Positions 1 through 11,551 of a stretch of DNA of 64,000 nucleotides are shown here, piece after piece (within the stretch, counting starts at the first letter, position 1; each line of letters begins with the position of its first letter). The notes beneath the pieces were generated by a model that saw only the letters and a list, made by a program, of their open reading frames with translations, was not told where the DNA came from and made no database searches. Both the position numbers and the translations under genes were made by a program. The DNA comes from Lobosporangium transversale (taxonomy: Eukaryota > Mortierellomycota > Mortierellomycetes > Mortierellales > Mortierellaceae): the NCBI RefSeq assembly GCF_002105155.1, contig NW_019028985.1, positions 186,001-250,000 of the forward strand. The letters run 5' to 3'.

Positions 1-821
1 ATATTCGCTTCTGGTTTATATATATAAATGTATGTAGTATTGAACAAATAAATAAAAGATATCATGGAACAAAAATTACCGGTTGGAGTAAGGATAAACT
101 TTTCGACGACTGGTAAATGGTTGAGTGCTAAACGTTTGAATTCAAATGCGAGCTTTTTTTTAGAAATGGTGATATTACAATTATGATGCCTCCATGGACT
201 CTTCAAGAACTCAATATAGAGCATCATCTTCACTATTGATTATTGCCTTCTTCGATTAGGATTCGGATGATGCGATCAGCATAAAAGATAAAATCTGCTC
301 TTGATGTATCCCTGTTGCGAATAATGCTCATCATGCCTTTGAGCTGAGGCGTAGGCGCCAGTATAGTTACTTGAGGATGGGTCTCTGTTGACTACATGCC
401 AGGAGGATTTTTTTTTTTTTTTTTTAAACAACACATTAATGTAGGTGTAAAAGTAAGTAGATACTCTGGATGTTCGCAGCTTCAATATCAGATGTAAAGT
501 TGACAACTATTTGCAAGTCATTCGGAACATGGGATATTGGAGACACGTGCCATATTAGGAGGAAAGAGAAGATTGTCTAGTTTTGTTGGGCAAGTATATG
601 GATGAGGTCTTTGTTAACAATGGAGGCAAAAGGAAGGGAGTAAAGAGGGTAGAGAAGATGGTTATCAGGATAAGACGCTTCAAAAAAAAAAAAAAAAAAA
701 AAAAAAAGACAAGAACGAGAACGAGAACGAGATCAACTTAAAATGTTTAATTGGGGCAAAGCCCACCTAGAAGATATTATCTCACGTGTTTCTAGAAACC
801 GATATGATTTATTATCATTTT
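1..821. other. Intergenic, no gene seen
   Basis: No open frame here shows family features. The stretch holds a T run near 410-425, an A run of more than 20 near 681-707, and an AACGAG-type short repeat just after it. It is the 3' flank of the carrier gene that ends at 822. An unrecognised exon of a gene lying off the left edge cannot be excluded. Confidence 0.5.
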
Positions 822-2609
822 CTATCTCCGGTGTAACCACTTAATGACTAAATGGGCAAACCAGGTTCCTTCAAGTACAACCCATCGTACCATGGCCTCG
901 ATAAGGATGCAGTCGATCACCCCGGAATACAAACCAAGGATTCCTCCACCAGATGGCCGGATGGATTGGATCCAGCAGTCCCAAAATCCACGATATGGAG
1001 TAGGCGCCATACCAATACCGGGAAAAGAACCACCATATGCGGAAACACGCGCCGCTACGGTATCAAGCGGGTAAAGTAACACTCGAGTGATCATACTACT
1101 GGTCATAGCACTGACCATCTCGGGATAAAACTCTTGTAGAAGTGTAGGGTTTCGTGGGGTCACTGTAGAAAGATATCGTAGTCCACGTCTAGCCCGATTG
1201 ACTGCCATGGTTGTTGAAGCAGACGAACTGGATGAGACTGTTGGCATGGCCGCCATGATTGTCGCAGAGATTTCGTTCGCAGATACCATTGTCATAGCCC
1301 CGCTATAGTCTGGCCCCGAATGCTGCTGTTGTTGACCTTGTTGCTGTTGCTGACCTTGTGGGTGTTGGCCATTTCGACGTGCCCCAGACTCTAGTGATCG
1401 TTCCAATGATGAGCCAGCGGCCACAGTAGGCACTGCTGTATGGTCAGAAGCCATATTTGCTGTGCCTAGTGGCGCTGGTGATAAAAGCTGTCCTGGCGGA
1501 GGATGTTGCACTGTTGTTTTCGCTGACTTTTTCCTTGTGAAAAAATTGGCTGGCACTAGTTGCGGATTAATCCATCTGAAGATCCAAGTTTGAATGATCT
1601 CAAAGAGAAGATTTAAGATATAAGAGGGCAAGACAGTTGAGTAGAGAGGTAGTATGCTGGGAGATTGACCCTGCCTGTGAAAGAGTCCAATGAGGTCACG
1701 GACATAGTCGGTAGCAAAAGTCTTGAGCAAATGAAAGTACGAAGAATTTGTAGGCCAAGGGCCAGCATGGGAGTCCATCCGCAGAAGAAGAGAGTTCCGG
1801 AGAAGTGGATAGAGAGGTATATATAGTATAAATTCAATACTATTGAGGTAGGGTAGGGTATTCCAAAATTAAGGAGCATGAGATACAGATGAAGGAGATA
1901 TAAAGCAGTTGGAAGTTCAGTGGAGAACTTTGCTACTTACACTCTTGTAGATAGATAAATCATGGTTTTTGATGGAGTCTTTTTTGAACGATGTCGAAGT
2001 CGTCCAATAATACTGTTCAGGAATGCTTCGTAAAATATGGTACAGGTATGGCATATCATACTACAAGGCATGCCGTACCATATCCCTAGAATTCCTTGCG
2101 AACGGTAAACTCGTCGAAGATACTGAATAGAGGATCGGGGTGATGTTTCTGGAAATAACTTAGGAAACACCTGTAAGATTGGATCATTACAAGTTATTAG
2201 GAGAGTGTAACCTTCCAATGATTTGTTTGTAGAATAAAAGTTTGCTAAGGGATATTACTTGGTGTCTGTCGCGAATACCAAAGAATGGGTAACAGCCAAT
2301 GTTGTTTAGAGTCAACGACGTAACGACTAGGATGAATCCGCTCTTGTTCTCGGCTGCTTCATCTCGGATATTGGGTGCTGGTAAGTACACAGTTGTTCCA
2401 AGGATATCACTTTCAGCATCCATTACCGCTTGCTGCCGAGCAAGAATCTTGGCAGTATTGGCTTCTCTCTCAATATTCTGTCGATCGTAATCGCGATCGT
2501 GGCCATCATCCCTGTTCCTGAGACTGTCATCGATAAGTTCGTCGTCTAGCGTATCCGGCGGTGGATTATGTACTCCAAAAGCCAGATTCCAAATAGCGCT
2601 CAGTACCAT
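822..2609 (-). CDS. SLC25A46-like mitochondrial outer-membrane carrier family protein
   Basis: Three exons: 2609-2259, 2170-1941 and 1839-822. Joined they give 532 residues with both introns GT-AG. The last ~100 residues contain a carrier-type PLDTVAARV segment followed by YRGFWDCW and a glycine-rich GGILGLYSG stretch. This is the pattern of the solute-carrier fold in SLC25A46, where the classic PxD motif is degenerate. The middle exon has a second degenerate repeat (GILGIWYGMPCSM). SLC25A46 and its yeast relative Ugo1 sit in the outer mitochondrial membrane and work in fusion/fission and lipid exchange rather than metabolite transport. A Gln/Ser-rich insert interrupts the third exon. The N-terminal ~70 residues are acidic and probably disordered. 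Family assignment is good; the exact orthologue is inferred. Confidence 0.75.
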
Positions 2610-2772
2610 TAATGTTGAGGAGTGGCGAAAGTCTTTATCCTGGTACCCTTGTTGTCTTTATTTGATTTTATGGATGTTGTCATATCTCGAGCCGCATCAA
2701 AATGCAAGGATGAGTTACCATGCATGACTTGGCATAGTTTAATGCATCCATTATTAACTCTTTCAAAGCCAC

Positions 2773-2780
2773 TATAAAAG
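2773..2780 (+). promoter_or_regulatory. TATA box of MED19
   Basis: TATAAAAG lies about 150 bp upstream of the MED19 start codon in the spacer between divergent genes, a fitting place for a core promoter with a short leader. Confidence 0.5.
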
Positions 2781-2928
2781 TCTCCTTGGAGTTTGGACCT
2801 TTATCCACACTCTTTCTCATCATCCAGATTAATTTCATTTCTTTTCAAGCCTCTTAAAGCATCAATATTTCAACAGGGGCAGAAAGATAGAGCAACCATT
2901 CCTTGCAATCCATTGCGAAAGACACACC

Positions 2929-4282
2929 ATGGCGGACAATCCGGACTCCGCCAATGTGCAATCTACCTCACCAAAGTTATACTTTATTAAGGAGACGCGA
3001 GGTATCTTTTAGCTTTTACACTTTGCCTAGGATTTGCTGACGCGGACTCCTCTAGAATCTAACATCGTAGCATCAATTCAGCCAGAGAGATCATGTTTTC
3101 AATCATGCAAGGCTAATTATTTTTATTTTTATTTTTATTTTTTATTTTTATTTTTGGAGTAGCAAAGTCAACGATACAACAGTTGACAGGAAGCCACGAC
3201 CTTATGACAACCTTCAACCTTTTACCACTCTATAACCGTTATGTTAAACAGAAGAATGAAAACAATGAAGATCTGCCGCCAATAGAGCCAACATATTTTC
3301 CGTTTATTAGTGACTTACCAGGTACAAAATCTTAAGATGACAGGCGACATGGAGAGAAGAATTCATACACTGAGCCAATTTCTCGATGTTTACATACTAT
3401 CCAACATTGTAGGAAAGAACGTAATAAGGCCAGGAAACTACATTCGTGCGCTTTTGGAAGCACCAGAGAAAAGCTATGGACCAATCCACACCTTTTCTTC
3501 ATCGACACTCAGGGATGGCTTTAGTTTGAGGCCAGGGCCTGTTCCAGGGGTAATAGCTCAGCGCCTCAATTGCTGGCTCGTTATTATTATTCAACTACCG
3601 TTGTTGGACAATATATTGATTTTTTTTTTTCTGTTGATGGAATTACAGTTTGATCCATCTGTTCTGGGCACAGAAGAGGACTATAAGCACATAGCAAAGG
3701 TTCCAGCAGGAAGAGGAGAACCATTCAAACCTGCTAGCAATATTGACACAACATCAGGACATGCCATGACGGGATATGCTGATCCAAATTCTGTGCACGG
3801 TTCACCTGCACATCCAGCACATAGCCATCATCATCACCATCATAGCCACGGACATCATGGTTCAAAATCATCAACGTCTTCGCCCCATGTTGACCGATTG
3901 GAGCGTGGAGAAGAAGGAGGTCGGGAACACAAGCACAAGAAAAAGGTGCGAGTTATTGATTATTTATATTTTGCATCAAGGCGCTTAAACATGTTAATTC
4001 ACAACTAACTACGGAGAGATACACTTTGAATACTTTCAGAAAAAGAAGAGAAAACATGAACATGACCATGAACATACACATCATGAAGGCGAAGGGGATT
4101 CTGAACATCGCAAGAAGAAGAAAAGGAAAAAGGTAAGCTTCTTTTATATTCCTGCTGCTGACATGTATCCTCAAGCGATTTTTTAATATTTCTTTGACCG
4201 ATCACCTCCCAATTGAACGATGTAACAGGAACGAGAGGAACATGGGGACTATGGTGATCATAGCGCGATCAATATAGTGTAA
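2929..4282 (+). CDS. MED19: Mediator of RNA polymerase II transcription subunit 19
   Basis: Six exons (2929-3001, 3190-3321, 3413-3549, 3649-3945, 4040-4132, 4229-4282) join to 261 residues. MED19 is a head-module subunit of Mediator that bridges transcription factors to RNA polymerase II. The N-terminal half follows the family in order: LYFIKE, GSHDLMTTFNLLPLYN, FISDLPG, then FSLRPGPVPG, matching the conserved LPG and LxxGPLP elements of animal MED19. The C-terminal half holds a long His run near HSHHHHHHSHGHH followed by Lys/Arg-rich blocks (KKKKRK), like the basic tail of the human protein. An unspliced reading hits a stop just after DLPG at 3321, which fixes that intron. The gene is convergent with the chaperonin gene, with about 145 bp between stops. 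Confidence 0.88.
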
Positions 4283-4428
4283 CCTAATTTTTATATCTGC
4301 TGCGGGCCAGCAAGTGCCACTTTCATTAAAAACCAATTAATAATAACAAAATATAATGGATATCTCACTCTGCATAAAATGAAAAGATTATATTGAATAA
4401 AAACAATAAAATGATTGGGCTCAATGAT

Positions 4429-5284
4429 CTATTGAATCTTAGCAAGGATTTCGGACTCGCGGAAAAGAATGAGCTCCTCATTATCGACCTTGACAGCGCT
4501 GCCACCGTAGGGAGGTAACAAAACCTTGTCACCCTCCTTGAGTTCAGGAGCAATAAGCTTGCCCTCCTATAAAACCAATGATGGTTTTGGACAGAGGGTT
4601 AGTAACAAAGATTCTATGCAACCTATTTTGCATAGTATAAACATGTCTTAAGCAGGGGTAATTAAAGTCATACCTGAGTGACCACTCCCTTGCCAACAGC
4701 AATGACATGGCCTTCGTTCAGAGCCTCCTGAGCTTTCTCGGGAATGAAGATGCCTGATGCGGTTTTCTGTAGCATAAATAAACAAGATGTTAAAAAAAAA
4801 GAAGTTGATTAGGAACAGATCCTCTATAACCATAGAGTATACATCTCTACAATTTCGCATAGCATACCTGCTGTGGCTTGATACGTTGAACAAGGACGCG
4901 ATCCATCATAGGGACGATCGTCTTGGAGAACTTTGTGACACGGGAGGCCTATGGTATATAGCACATTAAGAAATTGAAAGCAAAGAAAATCAGGGTGGTG
5001 TTCAACGTGCAACACCGGAGTAGTTCGGGACGTCCTAAAGAATGAAGGACGTTGGCAAAGGAAACAGCACAATCTCGTGGCAATATCCATATATATTATG
5101 TCAGATTAGCAGTATAAGATCGCGATCATGTTGATCTCTCGCTCTATCTTTCAATGTAATCTAAATGTATGGAGCGGCCAATGATGTTTCCTGTCCTCTG
5201 AATGAATTGTTGCTCCTGAAACAGAGACATCAGTCTGAAATGTAATGTGTATTAATGAGGAATCTTGATGTGCTTCCTTACCAT
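4429..5284 (-). CDS. HSP10: 10 kDa mitochondrial chaperonin (HSP10, GroES family)
   Basis: Four exons: 5284-5282, 4948-4868, 4766-4674 and 4566-4429. Joined they give 104 residues, the normal family length. HSP10 caps the HSP60 folding chamber in the mitochondrial matrix. Family landmarks run in order: VPMMDRVLVQR at the start of the beta barrel, ASGIFIPEKAQ in the mobile loop, GKGVVTQEG, and LKEGDKVLLPPYGG before the C-terminal strand. The first coding exon is only the ATG, followed at once by a GTAAGG donor. The next exon opens with ASRVTKFSKTIVPMMD, so no other upstream start is needed. The gene is divergent from the FKBP gene, and the spacer has heat-shock-element-like sites. Confidence 0.92.
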
Positions 5285-5933
5285 GGTGGTTGCGCGTAAA
5301 AAAATGAGTAACGGTGGGTTAAACTGTGGAGGAACGGAGGTCGGGTGTGAAGTCCGTTTTTATGTGGGCCAGTGCTGTTCCAGCATTTTCCACTGTGGCT
5401 TGCAGAGCTTGTCCGTAGGGGAAAAGTTGACAAGATGCAGTCACAGAGGGAAAGGGACCCCCAGATGGTACACGATCCGCTTCGCCCAACTTATCTATTT
5501 GACCTTTGGCATGATATTCTTTGACACATCATTGATTGTTTAGCCAAGCCTCAGCTTAGTAGACAATGCGTATGATTAATATGAGTATGAGATTACACAG
5601 TTCCGCTGCGTCCTCACTTATATGCAAAATCAAATGCTATGTATAGTAGTCAAGCGAAATTCGTTGGAATTTTCATTTTAAGTTTTGCAGCAATTAAATA
5701 GGGAACTGCCATATTCGAGCTCCAGTTCGGATGAATTCTTCAGTAACCTGAACAAAATATTCTGGAACTTGAAGCTGCTTTGTGTGTGTAGCAGATCAAT
5801 AATAAAACTGTGGCTTAAACTTCGTGACTACCCTTGATTCGCCTCTTTTTTCTTTTCTTTTCTTTTTTTTTTCGCTTGCATGCTGCACCATTACTCTTCA
5901 ACCACTCACTCTAATTCAAAACTTCAAAGTAGA
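5285..5933. promoter_or_regulatory. Divergent HSP10/FKBP promoter with heat-shock-element-like sites
   Basis: About 650 bp separate the two start codons. I see GAATTTTC (5667-5674, GAA-nn-TTC) and TTCTGGAACTTG (5760-5771, TTC-nn-GAA plus a partial third unit). Both resemble heat-shock factor sites, which would suit a chaperonin. These are short and degenerate, so chance occurrence is possible. A CT-rich stretch lies at 5845-5876. Confidence 0.3.
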
Positions 5934-6246
5934 ATGATTTTAGGATTCTGGGGTATGTTCATAACGAAGAATTTTATTCGACTTTATTCCTGCCCAAAGT
6001 TTACTGCTTTGTGGCTTTTTGGCATCGGTTCTGTAAGCTGGAACTGACGAAAGTATTCTCTGCACCCCAATATAACCTCAAGGACTGACCGTCTTTCCTA
6101 ATAAGACCTACACCCAACGTGTTGACGACTCGTTCAAGTTGTCCATGGTATAATAATAGTCTGATCCCTTTTTTTACTATCTTGCATAAATTGATCTGTT
6201 TTATATTTTTCTTCTTGGAAGCTTATTTATTTACTATTAATATTTT

Positions 6247-6282
<36 letters not shown>

Positions 6283-7578
6283 CTGGATTATCTTGTAGGC
6301 TGCTCTGGATGAAGAAGCAAAGCCAGGACGTACATCTGTCCGCGTTACAGTAGATACGAAGACATTCGTCCTTTGCTCCTTGATCACTGGCCAGACTGAG
6401 CAGCAGAACTTGGATTTGGTTTTTACTGAAGGCGAGGATATTACTTTCTCTGTGTCCGGCGATAAGTAAGCAAAGCGAATTAAAAGCAAAATGATGTTTT
6501 GTTTTGTTTATCAACTCTTGGCTTTGCTTGCAGCCCAAAGAACCTATGGAGGGTATACTTAAACGCCATGCTTATTTCAATTTTTAGTGCGGTTCATTTA
6601 TCTGGGAATTATCTTCCTGAGGATGGTATGGACTACAGCGAGGACGACATGGATGATATTGATGATGATGAAGATGATGATGTCGGCGGCAATGTTATCG
6701 TTACTAAAGGCACTAAGCGGATTGCAGACTATATTAACGAGGATGAAGATGAGGACTCAGAAGACGATCCTGACTTTACTGGAGAAGATTCAGAAGATGA
6801 TGAGGATGAGGACTCTGATGAGGATGGGGACAATGATAATGAAGACGGAGATGAGGACGAGCATGAGGGAGACGAGGAAGATGAGGAGGAGGAGGAGGAG
6901 GAGGATGAAGAGGAGGATGAAGAGGAGGATGAGGAGGAAAAGAAGCAAGAGAAGGCCCCAGTTGTTAAGAAACAGGAATCAGTGAATGCACCGGCGGCAA
7001 AGAAGCAAAAGCTTTCTGAGGATAAGGCTGCCCCTATTAAAGTAAAAGAGGAACCAAAGAAGGCGGAAGAGCAGCCCAAGAAGAAGGAGGCTAAGAAGGA
7101 CAACATCAAGACCCTCCCTAGCGGGCTAATTATTGAAGATGTCAAGGTCGGAGATGGAGCCCGTGCCAAGGCAGGCAAGAAGATTGGCATGCGATATATT
7201 GGACGTCTTACGAATGGCAAAGTCTTTGACAAGAACACTACTGGAAAGCCCTTTACATTCAAATTAGGAGGCGGCGAGGTTATCAAAGGATGGGATATTG
7301 GTATCCAAGGCATGCAACTTGGTGGTGAACGTCGTCTGACTATTCCACCGGCTCTAGCGTAAGTGATCCTTTTTTTTTTTTTCTTCTTCTTCTTCATATT
7401 TGGGCCTGTCGTCGAGAATGGATTCGTGGAATAACTCATACTCATTAACTCTCACTACCCTTTGTTTTTTTTTTTTTTTTTTTATGTGGCAAATAGATAT
7501 GGCTCGCAGGGTGCTCCTCCAGATATTCCTCGTAATGCCACCTTAGTCTTTGAGGTCAAGCTTGTGAGCGTGAAGTAA
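5934..7578 (+). CDS. Nucleolar FKBP-type peptidyl-prolyl isomerase (Fpr3/Fpr4, FKBP39 type)
   Basis: Five exons (5934-5952, 6083-6147, 6299-6465, 6588-7358, 7497-7578) join to 367 residues. The N-terminal ~95 residues are the nucleoplasmin-like domain: [12 protein letters not shown] near the start and [12 protein letters not shown] at its end. A long Asp/Glu tract (roughly residues 100-215) with Lys-rich segments follows. The last ~110 residues form the FKBP domain, with [30 protein letters not shown] and [13 protein letters not shown], which hold the usual active-site residues. Fpr3/Fpr4-type proteins are nucleolar proline isomerases that bind histones and act as chaperones. The third intron is placed at 6466-6587 so that SGDN joins AVHL as in the family. 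The second intron contains an A run of about 30 bases. Confidence 0.9.
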
Positions 7579-7870
7579 AGAGAAAGGCGAGCAAAATGTG
7601 CAAGGCATTGACTTGCACAAACCTATGCAGCTTATAAACGTACAATGCCACAATAAATTAAATTTAAAAAAAAAAAAAAAAAAATGAGTGTGGAATGTGG
7701 GGCTAGATAGTCTTGCAGCCCATGCGATTGTCCACTGTTGGACAGCGAGAGCACGACCCTTTTACTTTCTTTTGTTGGACGCTGAGTTGTAAAAAGACTT
7801 TTTTTTTTTTTTCCTTTTTTCAGTCGTCTTACTCTTAGCTCTCTTTCTCACTCTTTCTTACTCATAAACG

Positions 7871-9932
7871 ATGGATCAGTCTTCAGGTAAATAAAGAAAC
7901 AACAAAACAACACTCAATGCTCTGCCGATCATTCTTGTAGGCATTCGCGTGGCAAAGAGACAAAAGTAGGAGACATGTCTTCGCTTTTGAATTCCTAGCA
8001 GCTATAAGCTCATTCAGGATTGCACTCTCTGTTTGACGCACGATCTACGGTGTCATCGCATTCTATCATCGGATCAGAATCTTGAATAGAGTCTCGACAA
8101 TCTGGAATGACACAAATCTTTACTAACAAAAAAATAAGGAATAAAAAATATGTATTGGGGCCAGCTGCAACAGAAGGACGTTATCGCAGGTTAAAATAAC
8201 GCAATCTACACCATGCCTCCATTCTAACCTTTTTTTTTTTTCTTGTCCATAGCAAACGTCGATATCAAGAAGAAGCAGCAGGAAGCCCCCACTCCTCAGA
8301 ACACCCCCATTTTTTCTGCTCCTATCAACTCCTCTTCTGAAGAAATGGAGACCATTCAGACTCCAGGCAAGTAAAAAAAAAAAAGAAAAAGAAAAAAAAA
8401 AACAGTCCTTGGTCAATAGTCAATAATCAGCGTCTTAAATTTTTTCAACGTCCTCTTCTGGTCATTACGGGGAGTACCGTCAAATAATAATCTATGCACT
8501 ATCTTTGTTATCTTCTACTGCTGTGGTATCGTAAAAAAACTTTTTAAACCGAGATTACGTGCCTGAAGTGGTTGCCAGTTGATTCTTTTTCTTTTAGCCA
8601 TCATATCTCCCCAACAAAAAAAATTTTTTTAAGTTGGATTCCAATTTCTCTCTCTTTCTCCTTTTTACTCCCCTCCTTCTTCTTTTGCCTAATATAACTA
8701 ACGTTCTCTCTTCTCTCTTCTCTCTTATATCTTTACTATATCTTTCCGAAATGTCCACATCAGGAACCCGCGAGGCCATTCTTGCCAACAACCCTCAACT
8801 TATGTCCCTACTTCAAGGCCGTCTCGGCGGATTGGTCTCCTCAACAAACCATCTTAGCCCCGAGGTCCGTCGCCGCGTTAAAGGCCTGAAATCTTTGCAG
8901 CGTAAGCACACTGCTCTTGAGGTTGAATTCCAGAAAGAGATCATGGCTCTGGAGAAGAAGTACCTTGAGAAGTACACTCCTCTTTACCAGAAGCGTGCTG
9001 AGTATATCAGCGGAAAGGCGGAGCCCACTGATGCCGAGGTTGAGGAAGGTGCAAGTGATGACGAGGAAGAGAAGGATAAAGACGATGATGATGACGAGGC
9101 TGCTGCCGAGAAGGTTGAGGGTAAGACGGCTTAATATTAATAATCGTTTAAATTCCAATTTCGATCTATGTTTCATTTTTTTTTTTTTTTGTAATGTTAA
9201 TTTTTGTTAATATATTAATACGTCTAATTTTTATCAAATTACTCCACAGGTATTCCTGAATTCTGGCTTACTGCCTTGAAGTCGCATCCTCAATTTTCGG
9301 AACTCATCACAGAGAAAGACGAGGGTGCATTGAAGCACTTGGTCGATATTCGTTTGTCGTACTTTGAGAAGCCCGGCTTCCGTTTGGATTTTGAGTTCTC
9401 ACCCAACGACTATTTCACCAACAATATCTTGAGCAAGACTTATTATTACCAGGAGGAGCCTGGATATGGTGGTGACTTTGTCTACGATCATGCTGAAGGC
9501 ACCAAGATCGAGTGGAAGGAGGGCAAGGATCTCTCAATCACCGTTGAGACCAAGAAGCAACGTCACAAGGGAACCAATAAGACCCGTGTTGTCAAGAAGA
9601 CTGTTCCTGCAGAAACCTTCTTCTCCTTCTTCACCCCTCCAGTCGCGCCTGAGGATGAGGAGGAGATTGAGGATGAAGACGAGGATATTGATGAGAAACT
9701 TGAGATCGATTATGGTTTGGGTGAAGAGTTTAAGGATAACTTGGTTCCTCGTGCTGTTGATTGGTTCACAGGCAAGGCTCTCCAGTACCAAGGCGATGAC
9801 CAATACGATGACGATTTTGACTATGAGGACGATGAAGATGAGGAAGATGAGGATGAGGATGAGGATGATGACGATGATGACGATGATGTCCCTGCTAAGG
9901 ACGAGAAGGCACCCGAGTGCAAGCAGCAATAA
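7871..9932 (+). CDS. NAP1: Nucleosome assembly protein 1
   Basis: Four exons (7871-7886, 8253-8366, 8764-9120, 9250-9932) join to 389 residues. NAP1 is a histone H2A-H2B chaperone that shuttles between cytoplasm and nucleus. The core has the long dimerisation helix ([17 protein letters not shown]), [39 protein letters not shown], an acidic tail and the family-typical end PECKQQ. The obvious ATG at 8751 is probably intronic. The two upstream exons encode an N-terminus with EAPTPQNTP, matching the conserved APTPHNTP of yeast Nap1, and the frame joins exactly at 8366/8764. That second intron starts with GCAAGT rather than GT, so it is a GC-AG intron. A shorter form starting at 8751 from an alternative promoter remains possible. 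Confidence 0.88.
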
Positions 9933-10106
9933 GTATTTCATACCGTCATTATAGTTGCCTTAGATTCCCAGTCTCTAGACCTGATCACTCTTTATTATCT
10001 TCATATCAATTCAATAACGCATTACCCCCTTTGGGATTTTCTTCATCATTTTTCTTCATCTTAATAAAACTAAAAAAGTAGCCTTGACAAAGTGCTTTGA
10101 AAGTGA

Positions 10107-10143
<37 letters not shown>

Positions 10144-10324
10144 ACTTTTATACGACTTTGCCAACTCAAATGATGGAAAATGTGCTCAAAGAATCGTGTT
10201 ATTAACCAAATACTATTGTCTCTTGTTCCCTTGCCTTTAATTATGACGACAGAGACAGAAAAAGAAGATAGCCTTCTGCTCCTCTTCTTTTAAAGGAAAC
10301 TGAATGATTCATTTTATGCTGAGA
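9933..10324. other. Convergent 3' spacer
   Basis: Spacer between the stop codons of NAP1 (+) and the orphan gene (-). It holds a T run of about 26 bases near 10,111-10,136 and AT-rich sequence with an AATAAA-like word near 10,061. No gene is visible. Confidence 0.5.
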
Positions 10325-11551
10325 TTAAGAGAATGAGCCGGATGAATACCGAAGGGAGAAAAAGGACAAGGTTGGACTCGTAGGACTTGTGGAACTACTT
10401 TCCACCACAGACGTGAAACCTCCACAATTTGTTTCCTGTGATGAAACCGAGCCTTTAGCATGATGGTGATGATGGGGAATTAAATACCGGCACTTTTTGC
10501 TTGATGTTGAACGAGGCAGAGTTGGTGTACTTGATATTGCTGATGTTACTGGCGACATTTGAGACAAAGGTCTTTGATATTGTGATAACACGATCATGCT
10601 TCTCTCAGCTGTGAGGATGATGCTCGGTCGTGTTGAATCCGCGCAGGGTCGTTTCGAGCTTTGCTGCAACTGATGCAGTTGTCTCTGCTTCATAGCTAGG
10701 TCATTCGGTCCCTTTCCGGGGAAACAAGCCGGTGCAGTAACATCCGTAAGAGGTATTTCCAAGTCTACTTCTTTGACCACAGCAACAGACGTAGCTTTAG
10801 CTGCAGCTGCAGCTGCAAATGTAGTGTTAATAGAGTTAATATGAGTATTTACATTGCTGCTTCTGATACGAGGGAAGCGACGATGTTGCTTCTGTTGCGC
10901 TGAAAGGCAACAAACTGAACGCACAGATTTAGAGAAAGAAGCCGGTTGAGTAGAAGTGCTTGACGGAGAAAGTAAAAATGTGGCATCTGCATTCGGTGAT
11001 CGTTGTTGTTGTTGCTGCTGCTGCTGCTGCTGTTGTTGTTGCTTTTGAGACAGTATACTATTGTGGTTACTGCTACTACTACGGCTGTTAGAGGCGGGTT
11101 CAGTTGTCGCTGATACTATTGTTGTTAAAGTTGTAGCTGCATTTGTGCTACGATGAGTTCTTCGACCTTGCTTTCGAGACAGTAAGCGAAAAAGAACACC
11201 CTTGAAGCGCGTCTTTATCGTGGAGGTGGCGGGCATAGAAGAAGTAACGCAAGTGCCCATAGTGTTACTGAAGCCAGAGTCAGAAACGCTATGCTCCACT
11301 ATTTGGCATCGATTGACGAGAGATTGTGGATGACAAGAAAGTTTATAACTGCTCTGTTGAGGTTTTATGGAGACAGCGCTAGAATTCGCAATGGAGAGCG
11401 ATGATAATTTCGACGAGATGGTAGAGCAACTATAACAAGACTCTTGCGTTAAAGAAGCTGGCATGGTTACTGAGCGTCCTTGTCCGTAGTTTACTATATT
11501 ATATTCCAAGCACCCAAGTTGTACGCGGACCTCAATAATTCTATTCCACAA
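10325..11551 (-). CDS. Uncharacterised Ser/Gln-rich protein
   Basis: A single open frame of 408 codons, which I do not recognise. It is rich in Ser, Thr and Gln and has a run of about 15 Gln (codons near 11,000-11,040), a short alanine run and a four-His stretch near the C-terminus. Scattered basic patches (FRLLSRKQGRRTHR) could be nuclear-localisation or phosphorylation sites. The start may instead be the Met at 11,464, preceded by a CT-rich leader. Conservation of one uninterrupted frame this long in AT-rich DNA argues that it is coding, but low complexity weakens that. No function is proposed. Confidence 0.5.
   Translation of the reverse strand: MWNRIIEVRVQLGCLEYNIVNYGQGRSVTMPASLTQESCYSCSTISSKLSSLSIANSSAVSIKPQQSSYKLSCHPQSLVNRCQIVEHSVSDSGFSNTMGTCVTSSMPATSTIKTRFKGVLFRLLSRKQGRRTHRSTNAATTLTTIVSATTEPASNSRSSSSNHNSILSQKQQQQQQQQQQQQQRSPNADATFLLSPSSTSTQPASFSKSVRSVCCLSAQQKQHRRFPRIRSSNVNTHINSINTTFAAAAAAKATSVAVVKEVDLEIPLTDVTAPACFPGKGPNDLAMKQRQLHQLQQSSKRPCADSTRPSIILTAERSMIVLSQYQRPLSQMSPVTSAISSTPTLPRSTSSKKCRYLIPHHHHHAKGSVSSQETNCGGFTSVVESSSTSPTSPTLSFFSLRYSSGSFS

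Noticed and set aside
6729-7445. Minus-strand poly-Ser open frame of 238 codons opposite the FKBP gene
   Set aside because: It is the antisense shadow of the Asp/Glu-rich tract; the sense strand has clear domains.
8751-8763. ATG at 8751 as the NAP1 start codon
   Set aside because: It gives a good frame, but the upstream exons match the conserved Nap1 N-terminus and join in frame at 8764, placing this ATG in the intron. Kept only as a possible alternative start.
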